Assembly (NCBI RefSeq): GCF_016862095.1
Contig: NZ_BOMH01000007.1
Span: 124,001 to 188,000, forward strand
Reading direction: 5' to 3'
Origin: Actinoplanes cyaneus
Lineage (GTDB): Bacteria; Actinomycetota; Actinomycetes; Mycobacteriales; Micromonosporaceae
Length of the DNA stretch: 64,000 nucleotides
Both the position numbers and the translations under genes were made by a program. The stretch's first letter is position 1. Each line of letters opens with the position of its first letter. Of this stretch, positions 15,976 to 27,900 are shown one piece after another. The notes under the pieces are model-generated. The model was given only the letters and a program-made list of their open reading frames with translations. It had not been told where the DNA came from and did not search any database.

Positions 15976-18900
15976 GTGTCCGAGGGTGACGACCACGAGG
16001 TCCTGACCACCATCCTCGACTGGTTCTCCTCCATCGAGGAGCACATTCCGGGAGCCCGGAGCAAGGTCGGCGAGATCATTCTCGGCCCGATCCCCAAGGG
16101 CAGCGCCAACCACATCTACGACCTCGCCGACCAGTGGGGCGAGCTGGCCCAGACGCTGAACGACGCGTACGAGGACATCGCCCGGTCGGCGAACGGCATC
16201 CTGGAGAACTGGTCCGGCGACGAGGCCGCCACCCAGTTCTCCCAGCAGTGGTTCGAGTATGTGTCAGGCCTGCGCCAGGTCACCGAGGGCGCCGGCCAGA
16301 TGCAGAACGGCGTGCAGAAGTACGGCCTCGAAGTCGAACTGATGAAGTTCATCGCCGCGGTCAACCTGATCATGCTGGCGGTCGGGCTCGTCCAGCTGAT
16401 CATCGCGGCGTTCGGGACGTTCGGTGGTGCGCTCGCCGGCGTGCCGCCGCTCTACGCGGCCTGCCGCACGGCTCTGCTCAAAGCCGCGTCGACGGCCATG
16501 TCGAAGATCGCCGCGATCTCGCTCAAGATCATGCTGAAGTCGATGGGCCAGCTCTTCAGGCGGCTGCCCGGAGCGCTGGCCCACGAACTGCCGAAAGCCC
16601 TGCCCAAGGTGATCGGGGCCGGGCGCAAGGCCTTCCCCAAGCTGCTCGCCCCGGCGGCCAAGAAGCTCGCCCCCAAAGTGCTGGCCAAAGCCGCCTGGAA
16701 AGGGCTGCGGAACCTGACGCCGCGTCAGTTGATCGCCCGGGGGATCTCCCGGGGCGTCGCCGAGAAGCTGGCGGCCAGGGAGCTGCGCGGTCTCGCCCGT
16801 AAAGAGCTCAGGAATACCCTGAACAGGCGGACCCGGCGCCTGCTGCAGAAGGAGCTGTCCAAGGAGATCCGCGGGCAGCTCCTCAAGAACTGGGGCCGGA
16901 AAGGCGCGGCCGAGGCACTCGAGAAGAGCGCGCTCAAGAGCGTCGGGAACCTGTCGGCGAAAGAGATCCGGCAGATGGCCACCCAGGCCGCGGCCAAGAA
17001 AGGCCTCAGCGCCGAGTTCGGCAAGTACGTCGGCACCCGCGTCGCCTTCGGCGGCATGTTCATGGGCGGCACCGACATGCTCGGGCAGACCCTGCAGGCC
17101 ATGTCCGGCAACCGCGGCGACTTCGACCTGGCCCACATCGGCAACAGCGCCCTGCAAGGCGCGGTCTTCGGCGCCGGCATGTTCGGCGGCCCGGTCGGCC
17201 ACGCGGTCGGCGGCGCGCTGGCCGGCGGCAGCATGGCCTTCGGCACCGAGATCTACCAGGTCGCCCACGGCCAGGACGGCATCAACTGGCACAACGTCGA
17301 ACACGGCGCGGCCGAAGGTGCCAAGGCGGGCATCATCTTCAGCGGGCAGACCCACCTCGAGGGCGCGCGCGGCCACATGAACCTCGGCGGCCTGAAGATC
17401 GGCGAGACCGTGCACGTCCTGCCGGGCGCCAAGGAGGGCACGTTCACCGTCGAGTCGGCGCGCTCGCGGCACAACGAGAACCTCACGCTCACCAGCGACG
17501 GCCAGTTCTCCTTCAACAGCGACCGCAAGGGCGGCATCTTCCGCGAGAGCGCGAACTTCAACGACTCGGCCGCGTTCGGCGGCCGGCCGGAGCAGCTGAC
17601 CCCGGCGGCCGCGTCGTCCGGCACGACCACCGCCGCCGGCCCACGTACCGACACGCCGACGCCCCGCACCGACATCCCGGACCGATCCGACAACGGTGCC
17701 CGGCAGCCGGAGACCGGCGGGAACCGGTCCGGCACGCCGGCCCAGCACCGGGTCGCGGTCGACGGTGGCGACGGGCCGCCTCCCGGCGATCACACACCGG
17801 CTGCGCCGGATCACGCGACCAGCGACCGGCACGCGGTGGACGGCGCGGGCGACAGGTCCGCTCGTGGGGACGATTCCCTTTCCCGTACGGACGAAGCCCC
17901 GCCCGTCTCCCGCGACGGCGGTGGCGACGGACCGGACGGTGCGGCCACTGTGGATCGTGTCGGCGCCGGTGATCACGGGACTGCCGGCGAACGTGGCTCA
18001 TCAGGGGATCGTTCGGGTGCGGGGGCGCACGACGGAGCCGGCGATCGGGGAGCGGCCGGCGGCGCGCGGGACGACCTCACCGGAGATCGCGGCGGGGCCG
18101 GGGATCGGACCGATGCCGGGCATGACGGCGTACGGGAAAACGGTCGTGATCGTCATCTCGCGGATCGGGGAGTCTCCGGTGACCGTGCGCTGACCGACGG
18201 ATCGTCGCATCGCCCCGGCGGGGACCGGATGGTCACCGAGCGGCCCGGATCAGACCATCTGACCTCTGATCGGCCGTTGTCCGATCGGCCGGCGACCGAC
18301 CGGCTGGTGTCCGATCGGCCGGCGACCGACCGTCCCGGATCCGAGCATGCCGCGTCGGATCGGCAGCCTCAGGATCGGGCCGGGTCGGATCGGCGAGAGG
18401 TGGAGGCGGCGCCGTTCGGCCGATTGGGCGAGACGGCGGCCCGGCACGGGGTGGACGGGGCGCGGCCGCGCGAGGAGTCGCCCGCGGTCCGGGACGGGCG
18501 TGCCGGCGGCGATCATCCGGCGCGTTCCACAGAGGAGCCGCGATCCGGGCGGGAACTCGACGGCGGCGACCGGGCCCACGACGACGGCACGCCACCGGAC
18601 GGGCCGCCGCACGACCCGACCCCGGAACACCCCGGCGACGACCGGATGGCCTCGAACGGACACGAGACCGGCGTCGACCCGTCCCCGGACTCGATCCGGC
18701 AGGGCACCGTCCGGTTCCGCGAGCACCCCGAGTTCCCGCGGCTCATGCGCGAGCTGGAGGACGCCGGCTTCGAGGTCTACGAGACGGACGGCCCGCACCC
18801 GGAGACCGAGTACCGGCACGTCTACGACGCCAAGGGCAAACAGTTCGTCCGGATCGACAAGCGTATGCGGGTCATCGAGAACATGCGCTTCCTCGACTTC

Positions 18901-21900
18901 GAGCACGAGGTCGGGCACGTCCGGCAGATGGAGGACCGCGGCCGCTTCCCGGACGGGCCGACCTGGGGCACCAACGCCGAGAAGGAAATCGCGCCGGGCA
19001 GGTACGTCCAGGTGGGCGGCAAGCCGATGATCATCGGCCCGCGGATGCCCATCGTCGAGTACCACGTGCGGCTGCAAGAGGTCGTCCGGCTCGCGGAGAA
19101 CGGCGTGGACCGGCCGATCCTCGAGGAGCACATCAAGGGCCTGAGCGAGTACGCCTCGGAGTACCGGTTCCAAGTCGAGCGCAAGCCGCACAGCAACAAG
19201 GCGGAGTTCGCCGGCGCACATTTCCCGGACATCCCCGCGCTGCGCGACCAGGTCGACGCGATCGCGGCCGGGCTGCGCGGCGAGACGCCCACGGCGCAGG
19301 CCCATGACCTGCCGGGGCATACGGCCGGACGCGACGGGACGGCGGCCGAGGGTCCGCTGGCCAAGAGCGGGGAGAACGGTGGCGAGCAGGGCGAGTCGGA
19401 TCGGAGGATCCCGCCCGGGGGCGCTCACGACTCCGGTCTGCCTTACGACTCCAGCCCGGCCCATGACTCCGGCCCGGCCCACGACTCCGTTCCGGCCGAT
19501 GATCATGGTCTGGCGCGGTACGACGAGCCGGTGGCGCCCGAGGTGTTGCGGGTTCGGGAGATCCTGCGGGGCGAGGGCGTTCCGGAGCACCCGGCCGACG
19601 TGGTCGACAGGCATCCGTCCACGCGGACCGGGCATCCGCCGGCCGAGGGACTGAACCAGGATCGGGTCGCCTCGCAGTTGCGGGCCAGGACCGGGCCTGA
19701 GCAGTACGGCGACTGGGCCGCCCACCATCTGGCCGAGCACACCGGGTCCGGCGGGTTGCGGCCGAAGTCGCCGGCGGAGATCGTCCGGACCGTGGACCAC
19801 CTCGCCGACCAGGCGCTGGAGCAGGTTCAACAGCCGGTCGGCGAGCCGCGCGCGCCGCGGGGCGGCGGCCACGAGCCGGGCCGTCCGGAGCGGGATCCGC
19901 AGCGGCCCACGCCGGAACGCGGCGGACGCGAGGACGCCGCGCGGGACGAGACACGGCGCGAACACGAAGCCCGTGAGCAGCAGGAAGCCCGGGAGCGGGA
20001 AGCACGTGAACGGGAAGAGGCTCGTGAGCGTGAAGCGCGCGAGCGTCAGGAGGCTCGGGAGCGTCAGGAGGCGCGGGAGCGGCAAGAAGCGCGGGAACGG
20101 CAGGAGGCGCGGGAACGGGAGGCTCGGGAGCGCGCTGAGGCGGAGGACCGGGCTCGGGCCGAGGAAGCCGCGGCCCGGGATCACGACTCCGCCGGGCATG
20201 ACGAGCCCCGCGCCCCGCACGACGGTGGACCGCCGCGTGATCCGGATGCGCCGCGGCAGCCGGGGGAGCCCCGGACGTCGTTGCGGCACTTCTTCTCCCC
20301 CGAAGCCGAGGCGAGTCCGCAGTTCAACGAGGCCGTGCAGCGGGAGTTCGTCCGGGAGTTCGCCGGGCGCGACTTCGCCGGACTGGACCTGCGCGTCGAC
20401 AAGGTCAGCGCGGGCAGCCGCGGGCTCGAGGTCGACCTGTCGGTCATCGATCCGGCCAGTGGCGAGAAGGTCGGTGACATCACCCGCCGGTTCAGCCTGG
20501 ACGGGACCTTCGAGGTTCAGCACCTGAACTTCGACCTTCACGCGGATTACCAGAACAACGGGTTCAGCAGGGCGTTCAACGGTCACATGGAAGGCTGGTA
20601 CGTCGAGTCCGGTGTGGACCGGATCCTCGTCCAGGCCGGCAAGTCAGTGGGCGGCTACGCCTGGGCGCGTGCCGGTTACGACTGGCACCTCACGTCCGAC
20701 TACCAGGCCCGGGAGGTGATCGGCCGGCTCGGCAAAGAGGTCCGGCTGCTCGACCGGGACCTCAGCTCGCTGATCAACGCGACCGTCCACGATCAGCCGG
20801 AGACCGTCGACTACCTCGTCGCGAAGCACGGATACTCGGATGCGGCCTCGGCGATCGAGGGCATGCGGCATCAGCTGGACGAGGCGAACTCGCTGATCGA
20901 CCGGGCGCGGACCAGGCCGTACCGAAGCGAAGGTTTTCCGACGCCCCAGGAGATCAGCCAGGTCGGGCGCACCGATCAGACCGGGCGCGGGGCGACCTGG
21001 GTCGGCAAACGGGCGATGCTGGGCGCGGGCTGGCACGGGTCGAGGGCGCCGGAGTTCCACCCGGAGGCCCCGCTGCGCGGGGAGCCGAAGCCGCCGGTCC
21101 ACGTCGAACCGGAGGCGCGTCCGGCCGAACCGATCCGGGATCATCGAGAGCCGGACGGGCCGCCACCGTACGGCGAGCCTCGGCGTCCCGACGAGCCGAT
21201 CCGGCACGAGGAGCCCCCGCGTTCCGAGCAGCCGGCGCGGCCGGACGAGCCGTTCACCGACGAGCAGCAGCGCGCGATGGAGGCGCGGTTCCGGGAGGCT
21301 TTCGGCCCGTTCGGCGACGAGCCGGCCGTGCGTCCCGAGACGGAATCCGCACGCCCGGACGTACCGCAGAATCGGTTCGAGGACGCGGCGACGCCGCGGG
21401 ACGATGCGCCGCGCAACAGGTTCGACGAAGCGCTGAACCCGCAGGACGATGTCGCACACGATCGGCCGGGAGACGCGCACGAGTCGCGGAACGAGGCGGC
21501 GCCGGGGCATCGGCCGTACGAGGGTTACCGCGACGTCGAGCGGCGAGCGCTGGACGAGCGCCTGGGGGAGACCTTCCGGCCGTCGCGCGAGGAAACCGAG
21601 GCGGATCCCTGGGAGCGCGATGTCCAGGCCGCCAGCGAAGACGCTCTCAGCGTGCTGAACCCCGGGAGCCACGAGCCGGCCCGGACGGCGCACGAGCCGA
21701 CCGTTCACGAGCGCGAGCAGTGGCAGCGGGAACAGGAGGCCCGGGACCGGGAGTGGGCGGAGCACCAGCAGCGGGAGCGCGAGGCCCGGGAGCACGCCGA
21801 CACCCTGCGGGAGCGATTCGAGCAGGAGGCTCGGGACGCCCGCGAGGAGTGGGACGCGGCGCGCGATCCGGAGGTGCCTCCGGCACGGGAGCACCACGCT

Positions 21901-24900
21901 CCCTGGCTACCGGGGGAGACGCCGAACGTCACCGAGATGATTCCGCACAACGCCGAGCACGCGGCGGCTTGGAACTCCGCGATCGGCGACGCGTTCACCG
22001 CGAAGTTCGACGGCAAGCTGTTCGGCCGCGGCGACATGCGGATCGAGCTGATGGACTCCCGGCACCGCAACTTCGACCTCGACCGCGGCGCGGTGTGGAC
22101 CGAGCCGAACCGGGTGACGGTCAAGTTCATGGTGAAGTCGCACGACGGCAGCATCGCGGGGCACGGATCCTGGGTGTTCGAGCGTGCCGCCGACGGCGGC
22201 CTGAAGGTCACGAACGACGCCCTGTTCCTGGACAAGCACGCTCAGGGGCACGGTGTCGCCAGCGACCTCAACCGCTTCATGGAGGACTGGTACCGGCAGT
22301 CCGACGCGCCCCACATCACGATCGAACTGCACGCCGTGCGAAAGGGCGCCTACGCCTGGGCGCGCGACGGCTACTCCTGGGCTGTACACGGCGGCGGCGA
22401 GGTGATGACGGCCCTCCGCGGCCAGATGGCCGAGATCGACCGCCACCTGTCGAGACTGAACAGCCTCGGCGAGGACGCGCTCCAGCCGCTCTACGAGAAG
22501 TTCGGCGGAAACTCCCGCGACCAGCTCGCTCAGCAGATGGCGGATCAGCGCCAGGAGGCCTCGGCCCTGGTCAACCGCGCGGCCGGGGTCAAGGCGGGAA
22601 TCCTGCCGGCGCGGGACTACCCGAGCGCGCAAGAGGTCCGCTATGTCGGTTTCAACGGTCAGCGTGGCCCGGATGCGCACTGGGTGGGCAAGGACGCGCT
22701 GCTCAACGGCGGCGACTGGCATGGATCGAAGGTGCTCCGCGGGCCGATCACGGCGTCCGCAGTGGACGGTGACTTCCACGGCCATGCCCGGGACGTCGCC
22801 GACCCGGAGACCGTCCGTGCCCTGGCCGAGCCCGCGCTCGAGGCGCGGATGCCGATCGACGCCCGCTACACCGTCGACGTGGTGCCGGCCGACAGCCTGC
22901 CGGACGGTGCGGTGGCCCGCTCGGTGCCGGTCGACGCCGCGGGCCGGGATCTGCCGGACGGGCACCTGCCACCGTCCGACGGCGGCTACCGGATCGAGGT
23001 GTCGGACCGGGCGAGCGACCTCGCCGTGCCCCGCGCGATCTCCCACGAGGTGTCCGAGCTCGGCGCGATCGAGCAGCGCGCCCGCGACGGCCTCGACCTG
23101 AGCGGGCCCGACACGTTGCGCCCCGGCGAGCACGTTCCCGGGCGCGAGCTCAGCCCGCACGACCTGGGCCGTCTCGCCGAACGTGACTACCTGTCGGAGC
23201 TGGCGCGGGATCCGGAGCACGCGGCGTACGCGCGAAGTGAGCTCGACGCCCTCGACCGGCATCTCGGACTGGCCGGCGACGATCCGGGCTCGGCCGCGCG
23301 GCGGGAGCTGATCGGTGATGCCCGCCCGGGAACGGCGCGGCCACGGGACACCACGCCGCTGCACCTGCTGGCCTTCGACGACACCGCGGGCGGCCCGATG
23401 CAGCACGGCACACTGCGGCAGCTGGCGGCCGCGCTCGGCGCTTCCGGCGACCACGTCGGGCTGCGGATCCCCGGGATCGAGGGCGGTGAGCTGAGCCCGG
23501 GCGTGCGGGGCATCCCGGCCGACCCGATCCCCGGCATCACCGGCCGGATCAGCCCTCTGCTGCGTCCCGATCACCTGCCCGCGGACACCGACGTGCTGAT
23601 CGGTTACGGACAGACGGCCGGTGTCGCGGAAGCTCGACGGGACGCCTTCCCGGACGCCCGGGTGGTGCAGATCCTCGACACGATGCCGGTCGACCGGGCG
23701 CACCTGGACGTGATCGCGAAGGCCGACGTGGTGATCGCGATGGGCCCGGAGGTCGCGCACGGACTGCGGACCGCGCTGGAGTCGCACGGCCGGCAGCCGG
23801 TCCCGCCGGTGCACGAGGTGATCCCGCCGATCGACGGTGGCCCGCCCCCGCCGGTCCGCGACCCGGGCTCGGGCGGCTACCGGGTGCTGGTCGCCAACGA
23901 CGACTTCGGTGCGCACGCCGAGGCTGCCGAGGCCGTCCGCGAGCTGCGGAACCAGGGTGTCGACGCCCGGCTGCGGATCGCCATGCGCGACGCCGATGAC
24001 ACCGCTGCCACCTGGCACCGGCTGGCGCTGTCCGACATCGCCGGGGCCGAGGTGGATATCGTGCGCCTGCCGGACGATCCGGCTGGTCGGCGCGAGTTGT
24101 GGCACGGCGCCGACGTGCTCCTCGATCCGCGCGGCACCGAGGCGCTCGACCCGGCGGTGACGTCCGCGGCCGGGCACGGCGTGCCGGTGGTGGTGCACGC
24201 GGAGAGCGGCGCCGGGCGTCTGCTGTCCGATCCGCTGCGGGCGACCGACGGATCAGGATCGGTCACCGACCGCGGCGGCTTCGCCGACCATCTGCGCCGT
24301 ACGATCGATGATCTGCCCGCCGCCCGCGACCGCGCCGCGAGCCTGCGCCTCGACCTGATCGGGCAGTACAACGCGGAGACCGCGGCCCACGCGGTGCACG
24401 ACGCGATCAGCGGGCTGGGTGACCGGGTGGCCCGGGTCGACGACGCCACCTGGAACCGCACCCTGGATCCGCGCGAGGTGGTGCTGCGTAACAACGACGG
24501 CGTACCACCGGCCGAGGGCGTCACCACGGTGATGACGGTCTGCACCGAGTACAACTCGACCGCCGGTGGCGTGATCACCGCGAACCGCGAGCTGAGCGAG
24601 AGCTTTGCCGCGGCCGGCGCCGACGTGTACGGCCGGGTCACCCGGGTCGACGAGGGCGACTTCGCCCTGACCCGGGCGGAGACGGCCGAGGGCATCCACG
24701 TCCGGGGTGTGACCGAGGTCTGGGGCGTCACCGACCACAAGGGCGGGCCGGACACCCGCGCCATGTCGATGCTGCTGGAGAACCTGCCGCCGCACGTCGA
24801 CGTGCTCGTCGGCAACTCGCGGTTCGGCGGCGGCGCGGCCCGGATCCTGCAGCAGCACATCTATCCCGACGCCGCGTACGTGCACGTGCTGCACACCTCA

Positions 24901-27900
24901 CCCGAGGTGCTGGACGCGGTCCGCGGCAACCCGGCCGAGGGCCGCGCTCACGCCGACACCGAGCGTGCCCTGATGGAGGGCGCCGACCTGGTCACCGGCA
25001 TCGGCCCGCTGCTCGGCGCGGAGGCGGCGCGACTGGCCGGCTCCGGGCAGCCCGGCCACCCGCCGGCGCACACCATCATCTCCGACATGCCGCGCATGCC
25101 GGGCGATCCGCCGGTGCGCGGCCCCCGGGACGGGTACACCGTCTACGTGCAGGGCCGGGCCGGCGACCCGATCAAGGGTGTCGAGTTCGCCGCCGGGGTG
25201 GTCCACGACTTGCGGGCGGAGGGTCACGACGTACGCCTCGTGGTGCGCGGCGCCAAGGAGGCCGAGCTGGCGGGCATGACGGACCGGCTGTCCAAGATCG
25301 CCGGGCACCCGGTCGAGGTGCGGCCGTTCGTCAAGTCCGGCACCCCCGAGGGCAAGGCCGAGCTGCTCAACGACCTGCACCACGCCGACCTGGTGATGAT
25401 GCCGTCCATCCAGGACGGTTTCGGCCTGGTCGCCAGCGAGGCGGCCCGGGCCGGGATCCCGGTCGTCGCGGGCGAGGGCACCGGCGCCGGCATGTTCTTC
25501 GGCGATCCTCACTACGTGCCGCACGAGCTGGGCGGGCTCGCCACGGTCCGCGATCACAACACCGTTCAGGCGCTGCTCGACGCGGTGCACGCCAAGGTCG
25601 GTGACGCCGACACGATCAACCGCGAGCAGGTCAAGGAGATTCTGACCGGGGTCGACGGAGCGCGCCGGGACGCCTGGCTGGGCCACCTGCGCACGGTCCT
25701 CGACGGCCTCGACCAGCAGCACGACCGGGCCGCGGCGCTCCGCGACCACCTGCACCGGCGCTTCGAGGTCGGCAGCGCGGCCCGCGGTGTCCTGCAGATC
25801 CTGCGGGGCGAGCCCCTGCCGGAGGCCCCGATCGGCCGGACGCTGCACGGTCCGGAGGCCGCCAGGTCCGCTGTGGACGAGGCCGCCGCGCCGGCCCGGG
25901 TGGTCGCCGAGGCCCAGAATCCGATCACGGTACGGCCGGAGGACCCGCCCGCCCCGCGACCCGAACCTCCGCGCCCGCCCGCGGACGAGCCGCCGCACGC
26001 CCCGGCCGGCTCCGGCGAAGCTCCGTCCTCCGACGGCGCGCACCAGAACCCGGGGCCGGACGTCCCGCCGGCCGGCAGTGGCCATGACTCGGCCTCGGGG
26101 TCGGACGTGCCTCCGGTGGACGGTGGCCATGACTCCGGGGTCGCGCCGGAGCCCGGCGATCCGGGCCGGGACGCGCACTGGACCGAGCGCCGCTGGGAGC
26201 AGGAGGGTCGCCGCCCGTCGTTCGACGAGCTCATCCCCGAGACCGACACCGAGGCCGGTCGCTGGTCGGGCGCCATCCACGACGAGTTCGCCCGCAACCT
26301 CGAGGGACGCGACTTCGGCGGCCTGCGGGTCCGGCTGGACGAGTCGGGCACCGCGATCAGCGCGCACCGCGGCGAGGTGGTCGTCCGGCTGCGAATCCAC
26401 GACGCCGAGGGCAACCCGGCCGGCAGCGTGGAACGTCAGTTCATCCGCGAGGAGGACGGCCGCCTGATCGTCCGCCACACAGCCCTGGACCTGCACACCG
26501 AGGCGCCCGGCTTCGCGCCCGAGTTCAACCGGCACATGGAGGACTGGTACCACGAGTCCGGAGTCAGCCAGATCGAGGTCCATGCGGTCGGCCGGGACGC
26601 GTACGTCCAGGCTCGCGCCGGCTACGACTGGCACCCGGACAGCGGCTCCGACCACGTCGAACCGATCCTCAGCGAGCTGCGCGTCCGGGTCGAAGGCATC
26701 GATCAGGCGCTCGACCGGCTCCACGACGGCACGGCCGATCTCGGCGAGCTCGGGGCCCGCTTCGGCGGCGAGACCCCCCAGGAGGTCGTCGCCAACATGC
26801 GCCACGAGCGCGACGCCGGCCAGAACATCCTGAACCGGGCCGAAGCCGGCTTCGGCACTGCCGACTACCCGACCCCGGACGACATCGCGACGGCCGGCGC
26901 CCGCGACGGACACGACATCTGGCTGGGCAAGGAGACTCTGCACGGCCAGGAGTGGACCGGCGTCAAACCGATCACCGACACCGGCCCGCAACATGCCCGC
27001 GGCGACGCCCCGACTCGCCTCTCCGGCCCGGAGATCGCCGATCGCCTGCGGTCCCGTCTCGGCGACGACCTCGCCGACAGCATCGGCCGCCTCGCCGATG
27101 ATCCCGCCGGCACCGATCTCGGCCGGTTGCTGAACACTCCCGAGGCGGTCGATCGGACCGGCGCGGTGCTGGCCGAGCTCGCGGCCGGCGAAGCGCTCGG
27201 CCCCAGCAAGGGCTGGCTGGAGAAGTTCAACCAGATCAACCCGGGCGAGGGCGAGCTGTTCCGGCGGTTGGACCCCGAGGTCAACCACGGCCGCGACGGG
27301 GAGCTCCGGACGCGTGAGTTCGCCGACGCGGTACGGGGTGAGGACCCGGCCCGCGACGTCGGTGTCCGACCCGACGCAGCGCAGCGTGCTGCGGTGGACG
27401 GCTATGCCGCCCGGTTGGGACGCGACGTCCTTCCGGTGGCCCGGCAAGAGGCACGGGACATCGCCGGTGAAGTGGTCCGGCGGACCGGCGAGCGCGTGCG
27501 GTTGTCGTTCGATACACGCGATGCCGCCTCCCTGCACGCCGAGGTCAAGCGGATCGCCGAGGGCAGTTGGGCGGAGCCGAAGCGCCCCGACGCGCGGGTC
27601 GGCGATGTTCACGACGCGGTCCGGATACACGTCACCGCGCCGGACATGGCGACGCTGCGCACCGTCTACGACCATGTTCAGGAACGGTTCGGCGCCGGTG
27701 ACGGCGGCCGCATCCTGCGTGTCGACAACACGTACGCCGAGCCGCGGCCCGGTCTTCGCGCACCGGCCGAGCGGGCGATCTCGCTCATCGTCAAGGTCGA
27801 GGCCGGGGGACTCTCGCACACCTACGAGTTGCGGCTGATGACCGAGCGGGCGGCGGTCGCCGCCGACCTCCGGTCCGTGTTCGACGATAGGGCACCGCAG

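Noticed and set aside
21907..24198. 763-codon minus-strand frame inside the giant gene
   Set aside because: Same reason: antisense shadow of the second GNAT-like and first GT-B region.
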